NCBI RefSeq assembly: GCF_016722785.1
Contig: NZ_JAEQNE010000002.1
Location: 806,001-870,000, forward strand
Origin: Ramlibacter monticola
GTDB lineage: Bacteria; Pseudomonadota; Gammaproteobacteria; Burkholderiales; Burkholderiaceae_C
Direction of reading: 5' to 3'
DNA: 64,000 bases
The first letter of the stretch is position 1; every line of letters begins with the position of its first letter. A program made the position numbers and the translations under genes. Of this stretch, positions 48,260 through 58,115 are shown piece by piece. The notes under the pieces are model-generated. The model was not told the DNA's origin. It searched no databases and saw only the letters and a list, made by a program, of their open reading frames with translations.

Positions 48260-49798
48260 TCAGGCAGGGTCGTAGCCGTCCCGCAACTGGCGCTTGAGGA
48301 CCTTGCCGATGTCGCTGCGCGGCAGCTCGGGCAGGTAGCGCAGGTCGGCCAGGCGCTGGATCTTGCCGACCCGCTCGTTGGCCCAGGCGCGCAGTTCCTG
48401 GGCCGTCGGCGCCCCTTCGTCGGGCACCACGAAGGCGACCGGCGTCTCGCCCCAGGCCTCCGAAGGCACGCCGACCACCGCCACCTCGTGCACCGCCGGA
48501 TGCCCGCGCAGCACCGCTTCGAGGTCGCTCGGATAGACGTTGAAGCCGCCGCTGATGATCATGTCCTTGCGCCGGTCCATCAGCGTCAGGAAGCCGTCCT
48601 CGTCGAAGCGGCCGACGTCGCCGGTGCGGATGAAGCGGTTGCCGGCGGCGTCGTACCACTCGGCCTCGCGCGTCTTCTCCGGTTGGTTGCGGTAGCCGGT
48701 CATCATCGAACCCGAGCGGCCCACCACCTCGCCCACTTCGCCGCGCGCGACTTCGCGGCCCTCCTCGTCGATCAGGCGGATGTCGTGGCCCTCGGAGGGC
48801 TTGCCCACCGTGTGCAGCTTGTCCGGGAACTTGTGCGCCTCCAGGATGCAGGTGCCGCCGCCCTCCGTCATGCCGTAGTACTCCACCAGCCCGCCGGGCC
48901 AGCGGGCGAGCACCTGCGCCTTCAGGTGGGCGGAAAAGGGCGCGCTGGTGCAGAACTTCATGCGGAAGGACGACAGGTCGTGGCGGTCGAACTCCGGGCA
49001 TGCCATCAGGCGCTGGTACTGCACCGGCACCAGCATCGCGTGCGTGGCGCGCGCGTCCTGGGCCAGGTCCAGGTAGGCGCGCGGGTCGAAGCGGCCTTCG
49101 GTCAGCACCAGCGTGCCGCCCTTGGCGAGGCAGGGAAAGGCCGACACCAGCGTGGTGTTCGAGCACAGCGAGGTGGCCACCAGGGTCACGGCCTCGGGTC
49201 CGTAGCCGTAGTTCTCGCCGCGCGCCACGTGGGCCCAGCGCATCTGGTGCGGCTGGACGATGCCCTTGGGCGTGCCGGTGGTGCCGGAGGAATAGATGAT
49301 GTTGAACGCCCAGTCCGGCTGGATCTGCACCGCCCGCGGTTCCGTGGCGCCCGACGCATCCAGCCACTGCGGCAGGCTGGCATCGTCCATGCGGATGCGC
49401 GGCACGCCGACGTCGCAGTCCGGCACGGCCGCGTCGGTGAAGAAGAAGCGAGCCCCGCTGTCGCGCACCATGCCGGCCAGCTGTCCGGCGGTCGCGCCCG
49501 TGGGAAGCGGCGCGACCACGAGGCCGGCCCGCAGGCCGCCGAGGAACAGCACCACGTAGGGGATGGAGTTGGCGCCGCAGATCGCGATGCCCTCGCGCGG
49601 CTGCAGCCCATGGGCCTGCAGCGTGGCCGCGACCCGGTCTGCGGCGCGATCGAGGTCCTGCCAGCTCATGCGCCCGGCCCCTTGGCGCAAGGCCAGATGG
49701 GCCGGACGGGCCTGCGCGTTTTCGCGGAGGAGGTCGGGGAGGGCACGGAAGGGCGGCAGCCCCGCCGCGACGGGGGCGCTCGCGGGAATCGAAGTCAC
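48260..49798 (-). CDS. AMP-binding acyl-CoA synthetase/ligase
   Basis: 512 residues from a GTG at 49798 with GGAG 6 bases upstream. Adenylate-forming enzyme: P-loop FNIIYSSGTTGTPKGIVQPH, motif YYGMTEGGGTC, hinge region FIRTGDVGRFDEDGFLTLMD, DMIISGGFNVYPSDLEAV, and terminal lysine in RSDIGKVLKRQLRD. It activates a carboxylic acid to a CoA thioester via acyl-AMP. Chain length or substrate cannot be read off; not linked to neighbouring genes. Confidence 0.93.
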   Translation of the reverse strand: MTSIPASAPVAAGLPPFRALPDLLRENAQARPAHLALRQGAGRMSWQDLDRAADRVAATLQAHGLQPREGIAICGANSIPYVVLFLGGLRAGLVVAPLPTGATAGQLAGMVRDSGARFFFTDAAVPDCDVGVPRIRMDDASLPQWLDASGATEPRAVQIQPDWAFNIIYSSGTTGTPKGIVQPHQMRWAHVARGENYGYGPEAVTLVATSLCSNTTLVSAFPCLAKGGTLVLTEGRFDPRAYLDLAQDARATHAMLVPVQYQRLMACPEFDRHDLSSFRMKFCTSAPFSAHLKAQVLARWPGGLVEYYGMTEGGGTCILEAHKFPDKLHTVGKPSEGHDIRLIDEEGREVARGEVGEVVGRSGSMMTGYRNQPEKTREAEWYDAAGNRFIRTGDVGRFDEDGFLTLMDRRKDMIISGGFNVYPSDLEAVLRGHPAVHEVAVVGVPSEAWGETPVAFVVPDEGAPTAQELRAWANERVGKIQRLADLRYLPELPRSDIGKVLKRQLRDGYDPA

Positions 49799-49921
49799 GA
49801 CGGTCTCCTTGGGTGGAGCGACTGTACGGCACGGCTGCGTCCGACACTCCCCGGTCGCGGGTGCCGACGCCGCGCTGCCCGGTGGCGCGCCAGACTGGCG
49901 CCAACCCCAAGAGGAGCATCC

Positions 49922-50299
49922 ATGGCATACAGCAGCATCTTGGGCGCCGACAGCGCCCCCGCCCAGCCCAGCGGCCGCGAGGCCGAACTGCTGGGCCCGA
50001 GCGACAACTCGGACAGCGGCAGCGACACCATCGGCACCGGCGAGGCGAGCGACGACAGCATCGACTCCACCAAGACCGGCGACCGCGGCGCGGTGGCCGG
50101 CCGCGACGCCCGTGAAGGAGCGGACATCCTGCCGGACCAGGTGGTCCAGCTCGCGGATGGCGAAGGCTTTCCCGAAGCCGACCCGGACGGCATGGAGATG
50201 ACCGACCTGGACGACGGCGACGTCCAGCGCCTCGCCGAACTGGACGAGTCGCGCATCGGCGCGAGCGGCGAAGACTTCGGCGAAGACGAAGAAGCCTGA
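49922..50299 (+). CDS. Small acidic hypothetical protein
   Basis: 125 residues, start ATG 49922 after AGGAG. Very acidic and Ser/Asp/Gly-rich (SDNSDSGSDTIGTGEASDDS; DPDGMEMTDLDDGDVQRLAE; ends GEDFGEDEEA) with no hydrophobic segment. Probably intrinsically disordered. Ends 5 bases before recQ, so cotranscribed. Similar short acidic proteins occur beside DNA-metabolism genes in Burkholderiales, but the function is unknown to me. Confidence 0.7.
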   Translation: MAYSSILGADSAPAQPSGREAELLGPSDNSDSGSDTIGTGEASDDSIDSTKTGDRGAVAGRDAREGADILPDQVVQLADGEGFPEADPDGMEMTDLDDGDVQRLAELDESRIGASGEDFGEDEEA

Positions 50300-50304
50300 T
50301 CCCC

Positions 50305-52041
50305 ATGGCGGCACGCGCGCCCTCGTCCGCCGCGATGCGGCGCGTGCGCACCGTGCTGCGCGAAACCTTCGGCCTGGCGCGGCTGCGGCCGGGCCAGGCC
50401 GCCGTCATCGAGCGCGTGCTGGCCGGGCAGGCCACGCTGGCCGTGATGCCCACGGGCGCGGGCAAGTCGCTGTGCTACCAGTTGCCCGCCCTGCTGCTGC
50501 CGGGCCGCACGATCGTCGTGTCACCGCTGATCGCGCTGATGAAGGACCAGTGCGAGTCGCTGCGCGAGCTGGGCATCGCCGCCGTGCAGATGAACAGCGC
50601 AATCGAGAGCGACGAGGCGCGCGCCGCCGAACAGGCCGTGGCCGACGGCTCCGCGCGCATCGTCATGACCACGCCAGAGCGGCTCTCCGAGCCCGCCTTC
50701 CTCGACCTGCTGGCGGCGCACCCCGTCAGCCTGGTGGCGGTGGACGAGGCGCATTGCATCTCCCACTGGGGCCACGACTTCCGCCCGGCCTTCCTCGAGG
50801 TCGGCCACGCCGTGCCGCGCCTGGGCCATCCCGTGGTGCTGGCGGTCACCGCCACGGCCACCGACGAGATCGCCGAAGACATCTGCGAGCAGCTGGGGAT
50901 CCCGCCCGAGGGCGTGATCAACACCAGCGCCTACCGCTCCAACCTCGACCTGCGCGTGCTGGCGGTGGCGAACGAGGCGGAGAAGCAGGCGCAGGCGCTG
51001 AAGCTGGTGCGCGCCACGCAGGGCAGCGGCATCGTCTACACGGCCACCGTGAAGGCCGCGCAGGCGGTGCACGAGGCGCTGCAGGGGGCCGGCGAATCGG
51101 TGGGGCTGTACCACGGCAAGCTGGCGGCATCCGAGCGCGCGGCGGTGCAGGACGCCTTCATGAGCGGCGGCACGCGCGTGATGGTGGCCACCAATGCCTT
51201 CGGGCTGGGCATCGACAAGCCGGACATCCGCTTCGTCCTGCACTACCAGCTGCCCGCCACGCTGGAGGCGTATTACCAGGAAGCGGGCCGCGCCGGCCGC
51301 GACGGCGGGCTGGCGCGCTGCACGCTGCTGTTCCTGCGCGGGGACAAGGCGATCCAGCAGTTCTTCATGGCCGGGCGCTACCCCGGCGAGGAGGATGCCG
51401 CGGCCATCGTGCGCGCCCTGCGCGATCCGCGCGAGGATGGCGCGGCGTGGACGCTGCCGCTGCTGCAGGCGCGGCTCGGTCGCCCCCGGGCCAAGGTGCA
51501 GGTCGCGCTCGGGCTGCTGCGCAAGGACAGGATCGTGGCGCAGTCGCGCGATGGCAGCCTGAAGCTGCAGGCCCGGCCGGCCAGCGGCGCGCGCATGCGC
51601 GAACTGACCGAGGGCTATGGCAGGAAGCGCGATCTCGACCGCGAGGCGCTGGAGCGCATGGTCTTCTACGCCCAGACCGGGCAGTGCCGCTGGCGCGTGC
51701 TGATGGAACACCTGGAAGGCACTTCCCTGTTCGAGCGCTGCGGGCAGTGCGACAACTGCCGTCGCATCGCCGCCCACGAGGCGGTGGTGGAGGACCTGCT
51801 GCGCAAGGCGCCGGAAGAAGCGCCCGAGGCCGACGCCAGCGGACCGCCGGTGTTCGCGCGCGGCGACCTGGTGGAAGTGCGGCGCTACGGCCGCGGGGTG
51901 GTGCAGGATGCGAGCGGCACGCAGGTCACGGTGGTGTTCGCGGACCGCAGCCGGCGGAGCTTCCTGCCGGAATACGTGCGCAAGGCGCGCGCTCAGAAGG
52001 ACGCGAAGCGGCCGCCCGCGGGAGACCGGGCGACCGCCTAG
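50305..52041 (+). CDS. RecQ-family ATP-dependent DNA helicase
   Basis: 578 residues. Helicase motifs: Walker A MPTGAGKSLCYQLPALLL, DEAH box VDEAHCISHWGHDFRPAF, VLAVTATATDEIAEDI, FGLGIDKPDIRFVLHY, QEAGRAGRDGG; then RQC zinc-binding Cys in FERCGQCDNCRR. No HRDC domain; it ends with a short basic extension, shorter than E. coli RecQ. It unwinds recombination intermediates. A strong terminator follows. Confidence 0.95.
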   Translation: MAARAPSSAAMRRVRTVLRETFGLARLRPGQAAVIERVLAGQATLAVMPTGAGKSLCYQLPALLLPGRTIVVSPLIALMKDQCESLRELGIAAVQMNSAIESDEARAAEQAVADGSARIVMTTPERLSEPAFLDLLAAHPVSLVAVDEAHCISHWGHDFRPAFLEVGHAVPRLGHPVVLAVTATATDEIAEDICEQLGIPPEGVINTSAYRSNLDLRVLAVANEAEKQAQALKLVRATQGSGIVYTATVKAAQAVHEALQGAGESVGLYHGKLAASERAAVQDAFMSGGTRVMVATNAFGLGIDKPDIRFVLHYQLPATLEAYYQEAGRAGRDGGLARCTLLFLRGDKAIQQFFMAGRYPGEEDAAAIVRALRDPREDGAAWTLPLLQARLGRPRAKVQVALGLLRKDRIVAQSRDGSLKLQARPASGARMRELTEGYGRKRDLDREALERMVFYAQTGQCRWRVLMEHLEGTSLFERCGQCDNCRRIAAHEAVVEDLLRKAPEEAPEADASGPPVFARGDLVEVRRYGRGVVQDASGTQVTVVFADRSRRSFLPEYVRKARAQKDAKRPPAGDRATA

Positions 52042-52053
52042 GTTCCGAAAAGA

Positions 52054-52079
52054 AAGGAAGACCCTTGCGGGTCTTCCTT
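52054..52079 (+). terminator. Rho-independent terminator after recQ
   Basis: AAGGAAGACCC (52054-52064) pairs with GGGTCTTCCTT (52069-52079) over 11 bases with a TTGC loop. Followed by a short T-containing stretch. Because the stem starts with A's and ends with T's it may also serve the convergent gene on the other strand. Confidence 0.8.
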
Positions 52080-52114
52080 CCAGGGCAGCGCCCTGCTCTC
52101 CTTCCGGGGTCAGA

Positions 52115-54727
52115 TCACTTGAACACGATGTCGATCGCGATCGTGCCGCCAAGCGAAGGCAGCGTCGAGAACGCGCGGATGAAGGTCGGCGGCGTCGTCC
52201 AGACGGTGGCGCCCGCCTTCGGGTTCAGCGCGCCGCTCACCCCGACCTTGTCGATCCCCCAGGTTCCGAGCCCGCTCACCGGCGAAGTGCCGATGACGCA
52301 GTTCGGGTTGGTGGTGGTGCCATTGCACGGCGCCGAGGCGCCCTTCAGCAGGCCGTTCTCGTACACGATGGTGATGGTCTGGCCCTGGATGATGTTGTCG
52401 GTTCCATCGACCGTCCAGCGGTTCTTGTTCTGCTGGAACTGGTGCTTGCCGAAGGTGATGATCTCGTTCGGCGCCACGGCCACCGTGCCGGTCGCAGTGT
52501 TCGCCGACAGCAAGCCCGCGACGTCCTTCACCTGGTACTGGAAGCTGAAGGTGCCGGCGGCGGCGGGCGTGTACGAGATCACGCCGTTCAGCGGGTTGGG
52601 CTGGGCGCCGAGCTGCGCGGGCCACGTGAGGATCACGGCGTCCCGGACGTCGGCGTTGCCGTCCGGGTCGGTGGATGCGCCGATCAGGTTGATCGTGTTC
52701 TGCTTGCCCACCACCGCGCCCACCGAGATGTTGCCCGCCACGGGCGCGTCGTTCACCGGCGTGATCGTGATCGTCGCCTGCGACTGGTTGGACGGCTGCC
52801 CGTTCACGGACACGGAGTAGCTGATGCTGTCGGTGCCGTTCGCGTTGGGGTTCGGCACATAGGTCAGGATGCCGTCCGCGGAGACAGTGGCCGTGCCGAG
52901 GCGCCCGGGCTGCGCGGTGACGACCACGGTGCCGAGGTTGTTCGTCACCACGTTGCGCAGCGACGACGTCGTGCCATTCAGGCTGATGGTGTCGTTGGCC
53001 AGCAGGTCGATGGTCACGCCCTGGCCGACCGGGCAGGCGGCCGCGGAAACGGGCGAGCAGTCCTCGTTCACCGTCGCCACGTCGGCGTTGGCCGTCGGCA
53101 CGCCGAACAGCACGGTGGTGCCGGTGGACGTGTCGGTGTCGCGCCGGCCCGTGCCGCCCTTCGTCGAAACCACCTGCACCACGCTCGGCGGTGCCTGCAG
53201 GCCCGAGACCGTGGCGCTGCTGCCCGCGAGTTCGAGGCCGGTGCCCGCGCCCTTGCCGACGGCCGTGCCGGATCCGGCCGGGAGCGCCGGGCCGTAGCCC
53301 GCCAGCGTCAGCACCGCCGTCGGGTCGCTGGAGGTGGCCGTGACGCTCAGGGTGCCGTTGTTCGTGCCGTCGAACGCCGCGGTGGCGATGGTGACTTCGT
53401 CGGTCACGGTGCGCAGCGAATAGGACGGCACCACCTGGCCGGCGGCATTGCGCGCGGTCTGGTCCACGACGCAGACGTGGCTCGGGGGCAGGCCGCCGGG
53501 CTGGCTCTGGGCCCAGTAGTCCGTGCCGGTGACCAGCATGGTATGCGGCGTGCCGGCCGGTGCGCTGTAGGGCGGCGGGTTGATCGTGGTGGCGCCCGTC
53601 ACCGGGTCCACGGTGATCGCGCCGGCGCAGGGCTGGTCGTAGAACGCCAGGATCGGCTGCACGGCGATCTGCTGCGGCTGCGCCGGCACCCGCGCCTGCG
53701 TGGTCGGGGCACCGGTGGTGAACACGTCCAGGGCGGTCACCGTGCCGGTGGCGTCGGCCTTGTACACCGCGCGGCCGCCGGCGACCTTGCCGTCGAGCGC
53801 GCCGCCCATGAGGCGGCCCATCAGGGAGAAGTTCGACTCGCCGTCGAGCGTGTAGAACACGGCGCCGTCATGGGTGGGCGACGGTGCGCGCACTTCGACG
53901 CGGAAGGTGTTGTGGTTGCGCAGGGCGGAGGTGCCGTCCGTGTTGAAGGCGGTGAAGTCCGGCAGCGGCGAACCCGTGACGGTGCCGATGCGGGCCGGGT
54001 CGGCCAGGTACTTCTTGCCGGTGCCGGCATCCGCCGTCGCGCCGCCACCCGCGGCGAGCAGCGCGTCGTAGAACGGGTCGGTTCCGGGCGGGGCGGTCCT
54101 CAGGTCGGGAATCGGCGGCACTTCGGCGCCACCGGCCACGGCCGACGCCAGCAGGAAGGGGCCGACGGTCGCATTCAGCGCGCACTCGAAGGTGGCGGGG
54201 CAGCCGGTGCCGATGTCGATGGTTTCGAAGATGCGCGCACCCGCGCTCTGGGAAAGGTAGGTCGTGTCGGAGAACGGGGTGATGACGCGGTAGTCGCCGT
54301 CGAAAGGCAGGGGCCGCAGGTCGACGCGCAGGCGGCCGAAGGCGATCTGGTCGCCATCGACCACCGCACCGTTGGCGAACGCGGTCTCGAGCGCGACCAC
54401 CAGGACGCCGCGGAAGCCGTTGGCGGCGTCGAGCAGCGTGTTGCCGGCGGCGTAGTAGAAGTGCTCGTCGAAGAAGTTCGTGGGGAAGGACTCGGGGATG
54501 TGCACGTCACCGGGCAGCAGCAGGCACCAGCCGCCATCGAGCTCGGCCTGCGTCGACGGATCGCAGAATTCCAGGGCGACCCCGGTCTTGTCCTGGAACC
54601 ACGCGGGGAACCCCCCCACGGTGGGTGCCTTGTTGACCGGGCCCATGCGTTCGAGCACGGCCCAGGCAGGGGTGGCGGCAAGCGAGCACAGCACGGCCGC
54701 CGCAATCAGATTGCGCTTGGTCTTCAC
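52115..54727 (-). CDS. Large secreted protein with cadherin/Ig-like repeats
   Basis: 870 residues. Signal peptide KTKRNLIAAAVLCSLAATPAWA (to about 23). The first ~300 residues are a distinct domain with Cys pairs (EFCDPSTQAELDGGWCLLL); the C-terminal half holds tandem beta-sandwich repeats of the VCBS/cadherin kind (NGTDSISYSVSVNGQPSNQS, ITPVNDAPVAGNISVG, VGKQNTINLIGASTDPDGNA). No catalytic motif or sorting signal found. Probably extracellular or surface-exposed, as an adhesin-like or structural protein. Single gene. Confidence 0.8.
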   Translation of the reverse strand: MKTKRNLIAAAVLCSLAATPAWAVLERMGPVNKAPTVGGFPAWFQDKTGVALEFCDPSTQAELDGGWCLLLPGDVHIPESFPTNFFDEHFYYAAGNTLLDAANGFRGVLVVALETAFANGAVVDGDQIAFGRLRVDLRPLPFDGDYRVITPFSDTTYLSQSAGARIFETIDIGTGCPATFECALNATVGPFLLASAVAGGAEVPPIPDLRTAPPGTDPFYDALLAAGGGATADAGTGKKYLADPARIGTVTGSPLPDFTAFNTDGTSALRNHNTFRVEVRAPSPTHDGAVFYTLDGESNFSLMGRLMGGALDGKVAGGRAVYKADATGTVTALDVFTTGAPTTQARVPAQPQQIAVQPILAFYDQPCAGAITVDPVTGATTINPPPYSAPAGTPHTMLVTGTDYWAQSQPGGLPPSHVCVVDQTARNAAGQVVPSYSLRTVTDEVTIATAAFDGTNNGTLSVTATSSDPTAVLTLAGYGPALPAGSGTAVGKGAGTGLELAGSSATVSGLQAPPSVVQVVSTKGGTGRRDTDTSTGTTVLFGVPTANADVATVNEDCSPVSAAACPVGQGVTIDLLANDTISLNGTTSSLRNVVTNNLGTVVVTAQPGRLGTATVSADGILTYVPNPNANGTDSISYSVSVNGQPSNQSQATITITPVNDAPVAGNISVGAVVGKQNTINLIGASTDPDGNADVRDAVILTWPAQLGAQPNPLNGVISYTPAAAGTFSFQYQVKDVAGLLSANTATGTVAVAPNEIITFGKHQFQQNKNRWTVDGTDNIIQGQTITIVYENGLLKGASAPCNGTTTNPNCVIGTSPVSGLGTWGIDKVGVSGALNPKAGATVWTTPPTFIRAFSTLPSLGGTIAIDIVFK

Positions 54728-55357
54728 CGGGAAACTCCTCCAGAAGCTTTCACTTCCCTTTTGTTTGCGTCGCGGGCCCCATGCCGCACGACGTGACGTT
54801 CGTGCGCAAGTTGCGGACCTACGATCGGTACCCCGATGTGAAAGACACTGGTGCGGCCTATTCCATACTTTTCATGGACCGTTGATTGCCAGAACGAGAT
54901 GCCGGCAACAATTGCGGATGGTCCGCTGGACGCACGCGCGGGAGGCGACTGGTGGGTTTTCCCCTTCTCCGGGGAATGATCCCCAACTACGGTGGGGATA
55001 ACTGCACCTTTCGCGTTGACGCGATAAGTAATTGGTCAAACGACAGTACGAAAGCGCGATTCTCCAGCGGAGACCGCGACACGCACGAGAGCGATTTTCA
55101 TTGGGATATGGCACGGCAATTCGCCTGAGATTGGCGAAGCCGACCGGCTATCAAATGCGTTAATAAGAGACTGACGAAAGTATGAATCTTCCGTTGCAGG
55201 TCTCTTGCAAGATCGGCCGGTATTCGAAAGCGCAGCGGAACGAGTCGTGCCGCTTCCGGCAGCCAGGTCGGTGACCGCCGTTGCTTCGGTTGGCAGATAT
55301 TACGGGCGGTCGCATTAAGGGCACCTTAAGGCCCCGACAAAGGGTCCCCGGGCACCC
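54728..55357. other. Gene-free stretch upstream of the secreted protein
   Basis: 630 bases, markedly less GC-rich than the surroundings. Small open frames exist but none has good codon use. It contains the inverted repeats CTCCGGGGA...TCCCC near 54975 and TTAAGG-GCA-CCTTAA (55315-55329), the latter just past the stop of the leftward operon, where it could stabilise the transcript end. I see no RNA gene that I can name. Confidence 0.4.
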
Positions 55358-56815
55358 TCACCGCGCCGCCACCGACATCCTCATCCACGCCGGATCCTGC
55401 CAACGCTGGAACGGCCCCAGCAAGCCGGGCTCGCCCGTCTGCCTTTGCGTCGCCAGGGAATCCAGGCCCACCACCTCGTAGCTGCGGCGATAGCGCCCCT
55501 CCCCGCGCGCTTCCCGCGCCACCAGCACCTGCTTGCCGCCCGGCACCCAGCCCGCGAATTCGGCATAGCCGGCGCCGGGCTGCAGGCCCGCCGGCGGGAG
55601 CACGTCGATGGCCCACCGGCCGCCCTGCTGCCGGAACAGCCACAGCTCGCGCCAGGCCTCCAGCGGCTGCACCGCCAGCGCCACGGCGTTGCCCTCGCGG
55701 TTGACGCTCACCGACTGCAGCCACACCAGCGCGTAAGTGCAGCGCTTCGCGAGTGGCTTCGAGGCATCGTGCTTCGCGTCCACCAGCAGCACGCAGGTCT
55801 CGCCGGGCTGGCCCGGCTGCGTGACGACCGCGGGGCGCGTTCCGGCCGGCACGGCAGGCGCGAGGGCCACCGCCGCCCAGCGCGAGGCGCCCACCCGCAT
55901 GGCGGCATCGTTGTAGGCGGGCTGGTCGTCCTCCGTCAGTTCGCCGCGCTGCACCGATGCCAGCTCCGCGACCGCGCGCTCCGCCGCGGTGCCGCCGTTC
56001 CCCACTGTCAGCCGGACCTGCCCGTAGGCCAGGGTGCTCCACACCGAGGCGCGGCGCAGCGCGACGCGATGCTTCACGTGCGGCGGCAGGGCGGCCACGT
56101 CCACGCGCTCCAGCACGTCCGCGCGCCACCGATCGCGTTCGTAACGCTGCAGCGGCGCCAGGGCCGGGTCCAGGCATTCCGGCTGCGTCAGTGCAAGCGC
56201 CGCCCGGGCCTTCTGCTCCGGGGTCGCCGGCAGCGCCAGCACCCGCCGGAACGCATCGCCGTCGTAGCAGATGCGCATGCGGCCGTCCTGCTCGTAGCTC
56301 GCGAACTTCAGGCCATAGCGGCCGGCCACCTCGAGGTGCGCCGACAGCGCCACCTGCGCCTGCCGGCTCGCGCCAGTGCCGTCGGAAGCGCGTTGCGCAA
56401 GCCGGTTCGCGAACGTACCGAGCGCATCCAGCGCCTCGGCGCCTTGCGGCCCGCGCACGGACTCCGCCGGCGCGGCCTGCAGCCAGGCCGCGGCGATGCC
56501 GATCCCGAGCGACTCGGCGCCCGGCGCTTCGCGGACGAAGCGCAGCACGGCCAGCAGATCCGGCGCGTCCGCCGCCGCCAGGGCGCTGCGCCGCACCTGC
56601 GTGGCCTTCACGTAGCCGCCGCGCTCGCGGGCGTGGTCCCACACCTGCAGGTAATCGAGCGCTTCGCCGCGCACCTCCAGCGCTTCGCCCTGCCAGAGCT
56701 GCGCCTGCTGCGGTGCCGAGTCGCGCGGCGCCGCGCGCAGGACGGCCTGGTCGGTGGTCACGATGGCCGTGTGCAGGGCGACGGCGGCGGCAAGGGCGGC
56801 GACGGTAGCGGCCAC
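55358..56815 (-). CDS. Hypothetical protein with N-terminal SH3-like domain
   Basis: 485 residues, start GTG 56815 right after the SPFH gene with GGAGGA overlap. N-terminal hydrophobic stretch then a bacterial SH3-like repeat: TDQAVLRAAPRDSAPQQAQL, GEALEVRGEALDYLQVWDHA. The rest (residues 90-485) is unrecognised, with several Cys-containing segments. Most likely periplasmic. Third gene of an SPFH operon; possibly a partner binding peptidoglycan or protein. Confidence 0.7.
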   Translation of the reverse strand: MAATVAALAAAVALHTAIVTTDQAVLRAAPRDSAPQQAQLWQGEALEVRGEALDYLQVWDHARERGGYVKATQVRRSALAAADAPDLLAVLRFVREAPGAESLGIGIAAAWLQAAPAESVRGPQGAEALDALGTFANRLAQRASDGTGASRQAQVALSAHLEVAGRYGLKFASYEQDGRMRICYDGDAFRRVLALPATPEQKARAALALTQPECLDPALAPLQRYERDRWRADVLERVDVAALPPHVKHRVALRRASVWSTLAYGQVRLTVGNGGTAAERAVAELASVQRGELTEDDQPAYNDAAMRVGASRWAAVALAPAVPAGTRPAVVTQPGQPGETCVLLVDAKHDASKPLAKRCTYALVWLQSVSVNREGNAVALAVQPLEAWRELWLFRQQGGRWAIDVLPPAGLQPGAGYAEFAGWVPGGKQVLVAREARGEGRYRRSYEVVGLDSLATQRQTGEPGLLGPFQRWQDPAWMRMSVAAR

Positions 56816-56818
56816 GGC

Positions 56819-58087
56819 TCAGTCCTCCTCCGGCTTCGCGACGGCGTGCTGCGGCTCCGCCTCGCGGGCTGGCGGAGTGCCCACCAGGTTGGCGCCGATG
56901 AAGCCGCCCGCGGCCCCGGGCGGCGCGATGATCACCTGCACCTTGTCGGACAGCTTGTCGGCCAGCGTCTTCTGGATCAGGAGCGGATGGCGCGACAACA
57001 GCATGCCCTCGCGCGCCATCTGCTCCGCGCCGGCCTGCCCGATCTTCTCCAGCCGGAAGGCCTCGGCTTCGGCCAGCCGGCGGCGCGCGTCGGCTTCGCC
57101 GTTGGCCTCGATGCGGCGCGCCTGGGCGTTGCCTTCGGCGACCTTCACGCGCGATTCCTTCTCGGCCTCGGCCTCCAGCCGGCGCTGCTCGATCTGGCGC
57201 TGCTTGAAGGGCAGCACGTGCTTCATCGCATCGTCCTGCGCCCGCGCCGCGATCACCTGCTCGCGGGCCGCCGCCTCGGCGCGCACCTCGCGGCGGACCT
57301 TGTCGGCGGCGGCCTCCAGCTCGGTCTCCTTCACGCGCTTGTCCTTCAGCTGCAGCGTGTAGTCCATCTTCTGCGCCGCCAGTTCCTCGGCGAGCAGGCC
57401 TTCGAGGCCGCGCTTGTAGTCGGCCGGAAGGTCCACCTTGCCCACCAGCACGCCCTTGAGCAGCATGCCGTCGGCGGCCAGGCGCGGCCGCAGGTCGGCC
57501 TCCAGCGCCTGCTGAATCTCCACGCGCTTGGTGGAGAAGATCTCGCGCACCGTGTAGCGCGCGAACACCTTGTAGACCACGTTCTGCACCGCCGGCTCGA
57601 CGATCTCCGCATCGAAGTTGGCCGGCAGGTTGCGCGCGGTGGCGGCGATGCGGCCCGGGTCCAGCGCATAGCGCACCGCGAGGTCGACGCCCACCGACAG
57701 GCCCTCCACCGACTGCACCGGCGCGGCGCCGGCGGCGCTGGCGATGCCGGCCGGCCTGTAGCTGCGGTCGCGCAGCGAAAACACCTGGGCCTCGTGCAGC
57801 CCGGGCACGACCAGGATGCTGCCGTCGCGCCATTGCACGGCGCCGCCCGTCAGCAGGTTGGTGCGCACGCCGACCTCGCCGGGGCCCACGGTCTGCACCG
57901 GCGGATGTGCGGCCAGCAGCCAGGCGCCCGCGACGCCGGCCGCCGTGAGCGCGATGGCGCGGCGCGCCTGCAGCACGCGGACGCAGGCGCCTTCGGCATA
58001 CAGCAGGTTGCCCTGGCCGGGTCGGCGGACGCGGCGCGCCAGGCCGATGCGGAGGGCGCGGACGAGGGACTTCAGGCGGGCCAGCAT
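56819..58087 (-). CDS. SPFH/Band 7 (stomatin/HflK-like) membrane protein
   Basis: 422 residues from ATG 58087, chosen because GGAGAAG sits 5 bases upstream. N-terminal membrane anchor (AIALTAAGVAGAWLLAA), SPFH domain (VGVRTNLLTGGAVQWRDGSI, VQSVEGLSVGVDLAVRYALD, REIFSTKRVEIQQALEADLR) and a long coiled coil with many Ala/Glu/Arg heptads (RLEAEAEKESRVKVAEGNAQ). SPFH proteins form ring scaffolds in the membrane. Middle gene of a three-gene operon. Confidence 0.9.
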   Translation of the reverse strand: MLARLKSLVRALRIGLARRVRRPGQGNLLYAEGACVRVLQARRAIALTAAGVAGAWLLAAHPPVQTVGPGEVGVRTNLLTGGAVQWRDGSILVVPGLHEAQVFSLRDRSYRPAGIASAAGAAPVQSVEGLSVGVDLAVRYALDPGRIAATARNLPANFDAEIVEPAVQNVVYKVFARYTVREIFSTKRVEIQQALEADLRPRLAADGMLLKGVLVGKVDLPADYKRGLEGLLAEELAAQKMDYTLQLKDKRVKETELEAAADKVRREVRAEAAAREQVIAARAQDDAMKHVLPFKQRQIEQRRLEAEAEKESRVKVAEGNAQARRIEANGEADARRRLAEAEAFRLEKIGQAGAEQMAREGMLLSRHPLLIQKTLADKLSDKVQVIIAPPGAAGGFIGANLVGTPPAREAEPQHAVAKPEED

Positions 58088-58115
58088 GGTTCTTCTCCTT
58101 CGGGATCGCAAGCGT

